Assembly (NCBI GenBank): GCA_003952965.2
Contig: CM025851.1
Location: 22,482,779-22,546,778, forward strand
Reading direction: 5' to 3'
Source of the DNA: Morella rubra
Taxonomy: Eukaryota > Streptophyta > Magnoliopsida > Fagales > Myricaceae
DNA: 64,000 bases
Every line of letters begins with the position of its first letter. Position 1 is the stretch's first letter. The notes under the pieces were generated by a model. The model was not told the origin of the DNA. It saw only the letters and a list, made by a program, of their open reading frames with translations, and did no database searches. Of this stretch, positions 33,127-44,420 are shown piece after piece. Position numbers and translations under genes: made by a program.

Positions 33127-34364
33127 CAGTTTGTATTCAAAAGAAAATCGAGCTAATATTTTGCTATAATCATAATAGGTATCTGGTATTAAATTATGTG
33201 AATGGGTAGAGGAACTAGAAGGGCAGAAGTATTATTATGCATTTCTAATACTTGCATTTTTAAAAGATTGTTTTGTTATAATTTTTGGGAAAGGAATTGA
33301 GGATGTTTTGCTATTTGGAGTTTGGCTTGGGCAATGGCATTAATGATATTATCACAGGTAAAAACAAACCACCATTTCACAAAAAAAAAATTAGAAAGGA
33401 TTTTGGCATTATTTTCATGGGTAAAAATAAATTTCCAACAGAAGATCCAAGGAAGGAGGTTAAACTGAATGAAAAAGCGAAGGAGAAGAGGTATATTCTT
33501 GCAGGGAGGATTTTTTACAGAAGGGTATTTTTCAAGAGTTGGAGTATCATGGGGATCAAGAGCCCATTGATCATAAGCTTTCTTTAATCTTGGAGGAAGC
33601 AATTTTTCATCAGCACAGAATCGATTCCACCACTGGATAAACCAATGGGGCATAGGTTCAGGGCATTGAAATCCTTTAAAACGTATGAACCATGTGTGAC
33701 AATGGGTTTTATTTTCAAAAAATAAAGCAAAAGTCCATGCGTCAACATAGTCATAATAAGTGATATGTTTAAATTGTCTAAATGGTTCAGACATGGCTTG
33801 AAGAGTCCATGGCTAACCCTATTCTTTGGAAGAAATTATCCTTTGAATAGTGAATTTTGAAAATCCAATATTAGAAGGATCATATTTGCATTGAGTTTTT
33901 TCAAATTCAACTGATTTTGTATACTGCAAAATATGTTGATAAAATTCCTAGGTGAACATAGGATTGCGTGGAACATAGTTCCATCCTGGTGGTAATATTT
34001 GGGATGCAGTTTGATATGGATCTGGAATGGTATGATATGGATCTTCCACATAACACTCATGTCTAATATATGATTTTGATATTAAAGGAGTATTGAGTAA
34101 AGGAGTAACAGATGAGGTAGTAGGAGATGATTGAAGCTTTTGACTGAAAGTAGTATTCATATTTGGAAGAGGAGGAGGGACACGTGGTCCTGATATTGGT
34201 GGTATTTGTCCTAAAACATTAAATTGATTATTGAGTGGAATTGATCCTGGATGAGGTCTACGAGCAGTTCCACGAAAAGGAATAGGATGTAATGGAGAAA
34301 AAGTATTATTGGATGGAGAAAAAGTAGAATTTTTATTTTTATTAGAAGAGGAGGAAGAACTCAT
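33127..34364 (-). pseudogene. Pararetrovirus extra ORF, block B copy 2
   Basis: From ATG 34364 the first 138 codons are open (Ser/Asn-rich start, PPPLPNMNTTFSQKL, DPYHTIPDPYQTA) to a TAG near 33950. A second open stretch of 172 codons (33794-33276) has HITYYDYVDAWTFALFF and WFIQWWNRFC. The C-terminal SEDTVED part is missing; a Gln/Asn/Ser-rich tail is present instead down to 33127. This is the best preserved copy of this ORF in the window. Confidence 0.7.
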
Positions 34365-35190
34365 TTTCCCTGTAGAAATTCACGGGTTGAAAAATCAGGA
34401 ATGGAATTATTATAACCTTTGATATATTCGATATGAAAATAAAAAACATAAAGGATTTCTTGCCATCGGGTAAAAAGATGTTTGGAAGCAAGATTTTTTT
34501 TCATTTTTCATTAAGATATCTTTAGCAGATTGACAATCGACACGAATTAAAAAATTTTGATTTAATAAATCATCTTGAAATTTTGAAATACAAAGAACAA
34601 TTGCTAGCACTTCTTGCTTAACAGTACTGTATTTTTGTTGGGTTGTATTCCATGCATGAGAATGATATCTTACTATTTGCTCTTTAGCAGAGTCATACAT
34701 GCGTTGCTTGAGTATGCCACCATAACCAAGATTTGATGCATCAGTTTCTAGTATTTTAAATGCATGCGAGATGCAATGCCTAAGCATGGTAAATGTTTAG
34801 CATGCTTTTTTATTTGTTGTACTATTGCAGTATGTTGATCAGTCCAAGGTAAAGGTTTGCATATTGTTCTTAAATCTTTATAAAATTCAGCAAATTCAAT
34901 AGCATGTGATATGAGGGTAATGGTGTCGTGATAAATATTATGACCTAAAAATTGTATTTGTGTTTAAAATAATTTTATTTTAGGAGCAAAAACAACAAGA
35001 CCATTTTGTTCAATTAGTTTCTGAAATTTATGTAAATGATACCAATGTTGTTTTATTGATTTTGAGAAAATTAAGACATCATCAATATAAACTAAAGCAA
35101 AAGAAGTATAGGGAGTAAAAATATCATTCATAATATTTTGAAATTTGAACGGGGCATTTTTCAAACCAAAGAGCATTACATTCATCCAAA
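34361..35190 (-). pseudogene. Pararetrovirus RT/RNase H, block B copy 2, deleted
   Basis: RNase H (DASNLGYGG near 34740, open 34787-34410) and the reverse transcriptase YIDD region (open 35185-34964) are present. The connection segment is deleted near 34860-34890. At about 35190 the RT sequence joins the movement-protein start, so the coat-protein and protease regions are missing from this unit. It ends in the same ATGA overlap at 34364-34361. Confidence 0.75.
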
Positions 35191-35399
35191 ATTTGTCTTA
35201 TTTTGTCACAATATAGCTTCTTTTTTGGTATTACCCAATTATTTAAGGATTTATTAATGCCTAATGAAACATGATATTCATCAGAATTTAAATGAGATGC
35301 AGATGATGAGCTATTATCAATTGCACTGTTATTCTCCATACTATTACTATTAGAACTTCCAGTTGCAAAGCTACGTCTACTTTTTGATCGTCTAAACAT
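35191..35399 (-). pseudogene. Pararetrovirus movement-protein N terminus, fragment
   Basis: From ATG 35399 it matches the plus-strand start at 35856 (both with SDEYHVSLGINK and NNWVIPK). After about 60 codons it runs into reverse transcriptase sequence. Only the start of the 30K-type movement protein is left. Confidence 0.7.
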
Positions 35400-35855
35400 C
35401 CTGTTACACTATAGTATGCTTTTGAAATTAGCTAATTCAAACGGGTCGCACCAACTGGGTCCGGCCTTTCTGACGGCTAATCCAATGGTTCCAGGTGAAG
35501 TCCAACGCTTGGAATAGATAATAACAAAAGACAATAACTATAATGTAAATTGAACACTTAGTGGAGCAAAAGTATGGTAGAATTGAAAAGGGAGTTAAAA
35601 TAGTAAAAGTATGAGTAAACAATGAATGAATGAAGGCTCTAATACTTTTACTATTTTAACTCCCTTTTCAATTCTACCATACTTTTGCTCCTCTAAGTGT
35701 TCAATTTACATTATAGTTATTGTCTTTTGTTATTATCTATTTCAAGCGTTGGACTTCACCTGGAACTATTGGATTAGCCGTCGGAAAGGTCGGACCCGGT
35801 TGGTGCAACCCGTTTGAATTAGCTAATTTCAAAAGAATCCTATAGTGTAAACAGG
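35400..35855. repeat. Inverted repeat 2 of the pararetrovirus cluster: mirrored leaders
   Basis: 35400-35626 and 35628-35855 are near-perfect reverse complements centred at about 35627, extending outward into the movement-protein starts to about 35222 and 36033. They contain the leader just upstream of the movement-protein ATG in both directions. Little or no spacer separates the arms. Confidence 0.85.
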
Positions 35856-36415
35856 ATGTTTAGACAATCAAACAGTAGACATAGCTTTGCAACTGGAAGT
35901 TCTAATAGTAATAGTACGGAGAATAGCAGTGCAATTGATAATACCTCATCATCTGCATCTTATTTAAATTCTGATGAATATCATGTTTCATTAGGCATCA
36001 ATAAACCCTTAAATAATTGGGTAATACCAAAAGTAAAAGATTCTCAGCTATATAAACACTCTACTTTTGCTTTTAATACAGATTATGCAATAAAAACTAT
36101 TGAACAATTAATACCAATTGGCAAAGAATATGAAACCATTCATTTAATAAAATCTGATATGATTAAAAAACATATAACACAAGGATTTAAATATATGCAT
36201 ATGGGTTTAGTCCAAATAGCAGCAACCCCTTTAACTTGACAAGGTTTAAATGCCTCTGTTTTACTATGTTTAAGAGATGGCCGACATAATCAATTTTCAA
36301 ATTCTTTACTTGGAATAGTTGAATCTTCTTTACATCAAGGTCCTATATATTTTAATTGTTATCCTTGTTTTCCTCTTTCTTTATCTGATCCTACTATTTT
36401 ACATTCTTAATATTA
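35856..36415 (+). pseudogene. Pararetrovirus movement protein (30K-type), block C
   Basis: ATG 35856 opens 127 codons to a TGA at about 36237; the same frame then continues with movement-protein-like sequence to about 36410. Recognisable blocks are the Ser-rich start, SLGINKPLNNWVIPK, FKYMHMGLVQIA and, after the stop, a segment ending HQGPIYFNCYPCF. In caulimoviruses this protein carries virus through plasmodesmata. Stops make this copy non-functional. Confidence 0.7.
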
Positions 36416-36499
36416 AACATTAAATCCATGGTCATGATATATGATGGAAGGTGCTCAATATCCATTATATATAGACTCCATTATAAATTAATGAGACGA

Positions 36500-39047
36500 C
36501 TCTTGATCCTAGATCAAAGGTTCATCCTCATTCGGGTGAAACTTTACTTTTAACTACTAGTAATGAATTTTCAAATATTACTATTCCTCGAATGATTAAA
36601 TGGGATGAAGTTAATCTTCCTGATAATTGGAAATTACCGTTAATAGTACCTCCTCCTAAAAAAGAAAATAAACAGATTGAACATTTTACTCAACATACAG
36701 ATGGATCTGTTACTCTATCTTTTAATAAAGACAATACGAATAATTTATCAAATCGATTTTCTAATATATCTGTATCTCCTTCTACAAGTTCTCACCATTT
36801 TAAATCTACTTTAAATTCTTTCCGTGCAAGTACTTCTTCAATACCACCTTATATACCACCTTTTATGCCTCCAAACAGTGTTAAATCTAATAATGCTGTA
36901 CAGCTCCCTATCTATGATAATCAAAATGAACCTCCTGATAAAACTTCTCCTACGCAATTTGAAATAATATCTTTACAAAGATCTCATTCTATTCATGTTT
37001 TACATAATGATTTTATTCTTAATAAAGATATCTTACGAAAAAATTTGATTCTTTAGAAAATATTAAGAAAAGACTTTGGTTTTTCGATACTTATGATAAA
37101 ATAGATCAAGCCTATATACGCAGTGTTTATTATAATCATTTAAATACAGTTCAACAGCATATACTTTTCTTTTCATGGTTTGAACAATATTTACCTACTT
37201 TAAATGTTCTTACCAAAGAAATACCATGGCTTACAACAAATAGTCAATAGATCTATGAATTTTATCCTCCTAGAACTACTATTAGTATAGATCATCAATC
37301 AAAACAATATTTTGCCACACCTTATAAAGTCAATACTTAAATAATAATGATAAAAATTTTGATAATATTATTCAACAAAATAATTATACAAATGTTTATT
37401 TAAATCAACTAGGAATTCATTTAACTAAAATTGAATCTTTAATAAAACCAACAGCCCCTGTCAAAACTTCAAAACCTCAACCCATGTTTATTCCCCATGA
37501 ACTACCACAAATGTCTCCTTTAAATCCAGTCGAAGCTACCACAGAGAAATTAGATAAAATTAATGAAATGCTTGCCAAATTATCAATCACTAAAAAGCAT
37601 AAAAATGCTGCTTCTTCTTCTAAAATACAAGTTTTAAATCAATCCAGTTCATCTTCTAGTCCTATTACTTCTGATTCTGAATTTGATACTCCTGAGCTCG
37701 ATTTACAGCAACTAGAATCTCAATTTAAAGAAGAATTAAATATTAATAAAATGCATCACTCTAAAACCAAACATACAAAAAATGAAGCAAAATATTATTG
37801 CTTAAATTCCAGAAATTATTATCCTCGACCCACACCTCCTGATTTACAATATGAAGAACGACATCTATTACATACTTCTTCTTTGTCTGCCAATGAAATT
37901 TATGAATGGAATATCTGAATATGAAATTCTTAATATTATGAACGAAATGGCTATGTATGCTAATGTCTTACGAAATAGTCATAGAATGGAACGAGAAACT
38001 ACTAATTGTTTAATAACTGGTTTTACTGGTCAATTAAAACATGGTGGGATAGATATTTAACTGATGTTGAATGAACTACTATTCAAGATGCAATAAAACG
38101 CGATAATGATGGCAATCCCGTCCTTAGTTATAATCAACAAATACCTTATTCTGTTAATACTTTATTATATACTATCACAAAAAATTTTGTTGGTGACCCA
38201 GGAATATATAGACAACGTGCTTTCTGATTTTTTGTTAAATCTCAAATGTCCTACTATGACTGATTTTCGTTGGTATAAGGATGTATTTTTATCAAAAGTG
38301 TTATTGCGTGATGATTGTAATCAAGCTTATTCAAAAGAAAAATTAATAGCAGGTTTACCTTATTATTTTGCTCAAAAGGTTCGTATTCAATTTAGCCAAT
38401 GAGGAATGTGTTATTTTATATGATCAATACACTTATGGTGAAATGATATATATTATTAGTAGAACTGGTTTACTTATTTGTAATGATTTAAAATTGAAGA
38501 AAACTTTAGAAATAGAGAAAAAAATAAACTCGTAAAGAATTAGGCTTTTTCTGTAAACAATATGGTTACTCTGTTTCTTTACCCCCTACAAAACATCAAA
38601 AAACATCAAAAAAATTAGCATAAACATTCCTACAAATCTAAAAACAAAAATAAATCGAAACCATACAAGAAATCTTTTCCGTCATATAAGAAAACTAAAC
38701 ATAAAACTAAGAAAAAAGATATTACTTGTTGGAAATGTGGAAAAACAGGTCATTTTGCTAATAAATGTTATGTTAAAAAACAAATAAAAGAATTAGATGT
38801 ATCTCCTGAAATAAAAGCTCAATTATGTAAAATATTTCTTAATACAAATCCTCCTTATCATGCACTTTTATATGATGATAATAGTTCTCCAACTACTTCT
38901 GAATACGAAAGTTCTTCTTCTGATAATGATAAAATTCAGCTTTGCAATTGCCTTGGAGAAAATTGTACCTGTCAAAAACAAATATCTGTGTTGTCACAAT
39001 CAGATCAATTATTGTTAGAAACTATTTCAAAACTCCCAGATCCTAGT
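36500..39047 (+). pseudogene. Pararetrovirus coat-protein region with zinc knuckle, block C
   Basis: The plus strand carries open stretches at 36592-37056, 37484-37918 and 37851-38060, then shifted pieces to about 39047. The order is a Pro/Ser/Asn-rich linker, an acidic Ser-rich stretch (PITSDSEFDTPELDLQQ), a capsid-like helical region (EYEILNIMNEMAM, ITGFTGQLKHGG) and a Lys-rich region. A CX2CX4HX4C knuckle (CWKCGKTGHFANKC) at about 38727-38769 and an acidic tail follow. Frameshifts occur near 37057, 37340, 37915 and 38060-38400. At about 39048 it joins the extra-ORF C terminus, so protease, RT and RNase H are missing. Confidence 0.75.
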
Positions 39048-39049
39048 TA

Positions 39050-39278
39050 AATTCAAGCCAAACTTGCTACGGCCCAATCCCGTGATGATTACAATAAAGA
39101 ATTATTAGAAGTTTTATCTCAATTATCTGAAGATACAGTTGAAGATATTGCTGCTTTCAGTGCATTTCCAGATATCAGTTCTCAATATGAAGATAATGCT
39201 CAAGACCCTTATGCTGGTTACGAGTTAGAATTGTCCATTGAAGAAATAGAAGCCTTGCAACGCTCTTTTGATGGCTAA
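39050..39278 (+). pseudogene. Pararetrovirus extra-ORF C-terminal fragment, block C
   Basis: About 75 codons matching the C terminus of the extra ORF at 27360-27580 and 29136-28927 (LSQLSEDTVED, DISSQYEDNAQDPYAGYE), ending at TAA 39276-39278. It is fused to coat-protein sequence by deletion of several kilobases. Confidence 0.75.
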
Positions 39279-40054
39279 TTACATGGCGTAAGGATACAAT
39301 TGTAATTTCAGAATAAAGCTGCCGACAGTCAGTTACTGTTCAAGATAATTATTACTATTCATGTCTTTCCAAAAATAAATTGTTTCATTACTGATTACTG
39401 TTTCATTACTGTTCATTTCTTCCAAAAATACCCTTACTGTTCAAAAATATCAAAGGATATCTCAAGTCATTTGTTCTGTTCTCTTTGCTATATAATACGA
39501 CCTCTTTTTTCATTCTCGATAGAGAGTACATCTGAAGCCACTTCTCTCAGCAATCACTTCTCTCCCAATTCTCAAACTTCCTAAGCCTTCAATACTCTTA
39601 AGCTTGCCAAAATCTCTCCTTCCTAAATAAGCCAATTACCTCTCGTATTTTCATTCCCTGTTTACCCTTGCATGCCTTTAGTCTTCTTCTCTTCTCACAA
39701 TATCAAGTCTCCAATTTTCAAGTTTTTCAAGTCTTCAAGTCTTGTAAGTTTGTTTCAAATTTTCAATATTGTACTCTGTAAACTTTGAATATTTCAATAT
39801 GAGTCAAAATCTTTCAGCCTTAATTGCTATTACTTTATTGCTTAACAGAACATGGAATACCTTGCTTGCATTTTTATTTCTCAATATCATCTATGAATCA
39901 TATCTTGTGCTTACATATACAGTTGAGAATACCATTGAAAATATCATGGATGAAACATTATTTAAAGAATATGATTTTGATATATCATTTCATTCAGACA
40001 ATAACATCTGGGCCTGAATAATACCATCAAAATGTATCTAGTGGTATCATAGTG
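39279..40054 (+). promoter_or_regulatory. Pararetrovirus promoter, leader and primer site, block C
   Basis: Third copy of the intergenic region, complete to its end. It has the TATA-like CTATATAATA at about 39488-39497, a pyrimidine-rich leader with CAAGTCTTCAAGTCTT, short leader ORFs (39769-40017), and TGGTATCATAGTG at 40042-40054. That last motif resembles the initiator Met-tRNA primer-binding site (TGGTATCAGAGC). Viral sequence stops right after it, where a GA microsatellite begins. Confidence 0.7.
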
Positions 40055-40068
40055 ACTTTGATTAGCTT

Positions 40069-40070
<2 letters not shown>

Positions 40071-40112
<42 letters not shown>

Positions 40113-40135
40113 AAGAAGAAGAAGAAGAAGAAAAG
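40071..40135. repeat. (GA)n / (GAA)n microsatellite
   Basis: Alternating GA for about 35 bp followed by GAA-type repeats. It marks the boundary between pararetrovirus and NLR-related DNA. Confidence 0.9.
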
Positions 40136-43100
40136 ATATCTTGGTGCGACTTTTTGATTGAGAAATATACTCAAATATTTCTCTTTTCACTCTTTTCAGG
40201 TGTATATCCAAATATTGACTTCTTACTCCAGCTCCATCAATGTCCCCAGGGAAGGTCCGACTTTTAGTTCCTTGTTTCTCCCTGTGATTTATTCTCCTTG
40301 CGGTTCTTTTTCCTTGTTCCGGGTCTTCGGTTTCTCTACTTGCAAAAGAAAAGTGAAAAAGGAAAAAACGGAAGTAAAAGGAGGGGGAGAGGGGGTGGGA
40401 TAAAGTTCAGACAAGAATGGAACAGATTGTTGTTTCGATTGGGGAAATAATTGCCAAGTATGCAGGACCAGTCGGACGGTGGCTATGTTAATCATTTCGC
40501 TATAGAAGCAACATTGAGAACATTAAGAAGGAGGACAAGCAGTTGCGAGATGATGAAAAGACTTTGCGACTTCGCGTGGAAGCTGCTGAAAATAATTGTG
40601 AGAAAATTTATGACAATGTTACTAGCTGGTTGACAAATGTGGAGGCGGAAGAAAAAAATGTCGAGGATATTCTTAAAGACGAAGTGAAGACGAGGTGTTC
40701 ATATGGGGCATGCCTCAACGTGAAGCGACGGCATCAGCAAAGCCACAGAGCAAAGAAGATAGCGCAAGCTATTTGTAACCTCCGTACTGAAATGGTAAAA
40801 CCTAGCACCGCTGTTTCCTGTTGTCCTCGTCCACAAGAGCTAATTCCTACAGATCCTGATTACGTGATGTTGGCATCAAGAAGGCGGCCCACGGAGGACT
40901 TTTGAATGCATTGCGAGACACTGAGAACAACGTGATTGGGATTTGGGGGATGGGTGGGGTCGGCAAGACTACACTCGCGGAACAAGTTGCCATCCAAGCC
41001 AAGGAAGAAAAGTTGTTCGATGAGGTGGTTATGGCATCCGTGACACCAAGCTCAGATACGAAAGGAATTCAAAAAGAAATTGCAGAAAAGCTAGATATGA
41101 AGTTGGATGAGGTATTAGTAGACGTGAGAGCAAGTCGTCTGCGGGAGAGGATAAAGCTGTGAGCCAAGAAGACCCTTGTTATTTTAGATGACATTTGGAA
41201 GAAACTTGATTTGGTGAAGGAAATTGGAATTCCGTTAGAGGAATGCAAATTGAAATTGATTTCTAGAAATCGTGATGTATTGATTGATCTGGGCACCAAA
41301 AAGGATATTGAACTCAGGGTTTTAGGCAGTCAAGAAGCATGGAGTTTATTTGAAAAGATGGGGGGTAATTATGTCAAAAACCCTAATATTTTAGACACAG
41401 CAACTAAGGTAGCCAAAAAATGTGGAGGCCTGCCCGTTGCACTTATGACAGTCTCTAGGGCATTTAAAAATAAGAATTTACCTCAATGGAAGGAAGCTGA
41501 GGGCCAACTAACAAGACTCGTTCCAGGACAGGTCCTAGGCATGCTGCGGGAAGTCTACATGCCTATAGAGTTGAGTTATGAGCATCTTGAATGTGAAGAG
41601 TTTAAATCTATCTTTTTGCTTTGTGCTCTAATGGCCTACAACATTCACTTTTGGGACTTGTTAAAATATTGCCATGGTTTGCGTCTATTTAACAGAATTA
41701 CTCAATTGGAAGATGCAACAAACAGATTACATAGAGTAATTGGTGCTCTCGAAGACTCTTGTCTATTGCAAAGATTTAATCCATCTTATCCGATTGCTTC
41801 AATATGCATGGCATTGTTCGGGATGTTGGTAGACATATTGCGTCCAAGAATCATAATATGTTGGTTGTGAGCCATGAAGGTGGATGGCCAGATATTGATG
41901 TACTCCAAAGGTGCGAGGCGCTCTCTGTTCTTTCTAGAGACATCTGTGAACTTCCGAGTGGAATAGAATGTTCAAAATTAATATTTTTTCATGTCAATAA
42001 TAATTACTATCATTCTCTCCAAATGCTGGATGACTTTTTTAAAGGGTTGAAGAATCTCAGAGTTCTGGATTTGAAAAGAATGCAACTTCCGTATCTTCCT
42101 CCATCAGTTCTTGTTCTTACAAATCTTCAAACATTGTGTTTGGATCGTTGTGTGTTGGGAGACATATCTTAATTGGAGAGCTCAAGAGTCTAAAAGTTCT
42201 AAGCCTCCATTCATCTAATATCACACAATTGCCGAGAGAAATAGGGTTGTTGACAAGTTTACAGTTGTTGGATTTGAGTGATTGTTGGACACTTGAAGTG
42301 ATTCCACCTTATGTCCTGTCAAGCTTGGTGAAATTAGAAGAGTTGTACATGAGAAACAGTTTTATTCAATGGGAGGCTGAAGGACTCTATGGTAATGAAA
42401 GAAAAAATGCTAGCCTTGTTGAGCTAAAGGTATTCTATCACATTTGACTACTTTAGAAATACACATTCCAGATTCCAGCATTTTGCCAAAAGATCTGATG
42501 TTTGAAAATTTGGAAAGATACAAAATACTTGTTGAGATGTTTGGTATTGGGATTGGTCTGATCAGCACGAAACCTCGAGAACATTAAAATTCAAGCTGAA
42601 AACAAGCTTTCAGGCGGAGGTAGGGATTAAAATGCAAACACAGTTGAAAAAAAGTCAATGCCTTTTTATTGATGAGTTGAAGGGCATTACGAGGTTTGTG
42701 GAGGAGTTAGATATAGAAGGATTTCAACATTTGAAGCATCTCCAGATCCAAAACAATGCTGAAATTAAGCGTTTCATTAGCTCGACCATGTCAGCTATTG
42801 CCTTTCCTGTCTTGGAGAAAATTGTTCTAAAAAATATGATCACCTTGGAAGGAATATGTCAGGGCCAACTTCCCACTACATCGTTTGGCAAGTTACGAGT
42901 TGTAAAGGTGGAGCATTGTGAGAAATTAAAGTTTGTGTTCTCATCATCCATGGCCAAGGGACTTTCACTACTCGGAGAATTGAAGATAAAAGAATGCAGC
43001 ATGATGTGCGCAATAGTGGTGAAAGAAGGTGAAGGCGAAATAGAAGATGGGGATAAAGATACGATAATCTTATTCCCTCGGCTGCGAAGTTGTTGTTAGA

Positions 43101-43911
43101 TGGTCTTCCAAAGCTCATTAGCTTCTTAAGCAGTAATCACTACAAGAATTTCAGGCTTTTGGGACAGATTTTGTTTGGGACGACCAAAAAATTGTCCCTA
43201 AAAGGGCCCTTTTGGGACGCAACAAAGGTGTTGTCCCAAAATGGGTGTCAAAGAACATCTTTAGGGATGGTATCTTTTTCTATCCCTAAAGATTGGGTTT
43301 TAGGGACGGAGTCTGAGCATCCATCCCAAATAAACTGGCAGGAACATGGCAGGAAAAACTTTGGGACGACAACATTCTGTCCCAAAAATACTTCAGGTTC
43401 GGACTAATATATTGTTCGAACCATGTTTTTGGGATGGTTAGAGACCGTCCCAATAAAGAAACAAGTTCGAACTAATTATAATAAAGTTTCGACTACACTT
43501 TTGGGACAGGAAACAAACGTCCCAATAATGTACAAGTTGGGACTACAAAATATCAAGTTGACACTAACCAGACTAGTGCGAACTTTACTTTTGTAGGTGC
43601 GAACTAATGTGGTATTTGACTGTTAAATTCCCCTTGTTCGACACCTGTCTAAAATTTGATTTATTTAAACTTGTCCGAACTAGGTATATCCTAGTTCAAA
43701 CGGTTCAGACAGAGCAGATCGATGTGATGTGATGTGACACTTCATTAAATGCGTCAATTTCGTTCAAACTTCAAAAATATCAGTTGAAACTTGTATTACT
43801 GGGATAACAGTTCTAACTAAAGTTATTGTAGTGCGAGCTATAAAATGGTAAGTTCTAACTATGTTAGCAAATACACACATGTGGATAGATATTTTTTTCT
43901 AACATCTTTCT

Positions 43912-44420
43912 TTGTTTGCAGGCATCATACGACATCACCCTGGGGGGGTGTCGGTTACATTCTCCGCCGACAAGATCAGCGAATTTTTGGGTATTGCCCC
44001 ACCTAAGAGCCCTTCGTACCCCGACCAGGAGGAGGAGATAGCTGACCGTCTGATGCTATCTAATAGTGAGCTGTACAAGTTGCTGACTATAAAGGAGGAA
44101 GTCCTAGACCACTTGCCAAACATCCCTCACAGTGGCATGACGAACTTTTCAGAATGCTACACTTGATAGTCGTATACAATATTGACCCTTGTCGGTGCAC
44201 CAATGAGGCGAGCTTCGAGAGAGTGAAGCTCATGGTCTACATTGTGAGGGGGGTCCCAGTGGACCTCCCATCACTGATCTTTCGGAATATCATGAAGCAA
44301 ATTTCCTTCGAGGTGAGTGGTGTTCCTTACGGCCTCCTCTTGACAAACTTCTTGGATGCTATTGAGGTCCCTTCACATGTTGGGAGGACAGACAAAAGCC
44401 TCCCGGTCCGATCTACTTAG
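43912..44420 (+). pseudogene. Plant transposon-protein domain fragment inside the CACTA element
   Basis: An open stretch at 43912-44166 (VTFSADKISEFLGI) is followed in another frame by 44154-44420 (LIVVYNIDPCRCTNEASFE, then LMVYIVRGVPVDLPSLIF). Together they resemble the 'putative plant transposon protein' domain found in many plant elements, with a frameshift near 44150. The function of this domain is not known to me. Downstream (44440-44640) an acidic/basic tail is broken by stops. Confidence 0.5.

Larger units (their letters stand above)
25455..40054. mobile_element. Endogenous pararetrovirus (Caulimoviridae) cluster, rearranged
   Basis: Fragments of a plant pararetrovirus fill 14.6 kb in three blocks: plus (25455-28230), minus (28262-35626) and plus (35628-40054). 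Present are a 30K-type movement-protein start, a coat-protein region with zinc knuckle, an aspartic protease with DSG, a reverse transcriptase with YIDD, RNase H, and an extra ORF after RNase H. There is also a TATA-bearing intergenic region and a Met-tRNA-like primer site. No integrase and no long terminal repeats were seen, which argues against an LTR retrotransposon. The extra ORF after the polyprotein fits the florendovirus layout, but the genus is an inference. Every coding piece is broken by stops, shifts or deletions. Confidence 0.85.

Noticed and set aside
25455-40054. Ty3/gypsy-type LTR retrotransposon
   Set aside because: No integrase and no direct long terminal repeats were seen. 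A movement-protein region and inverted promoter copies fit a pararetrovirus instead.
40052-40267. Frame beginning with an Arg-Glu repeat
   Set aside because: It is translated (GA)n microsatellite.
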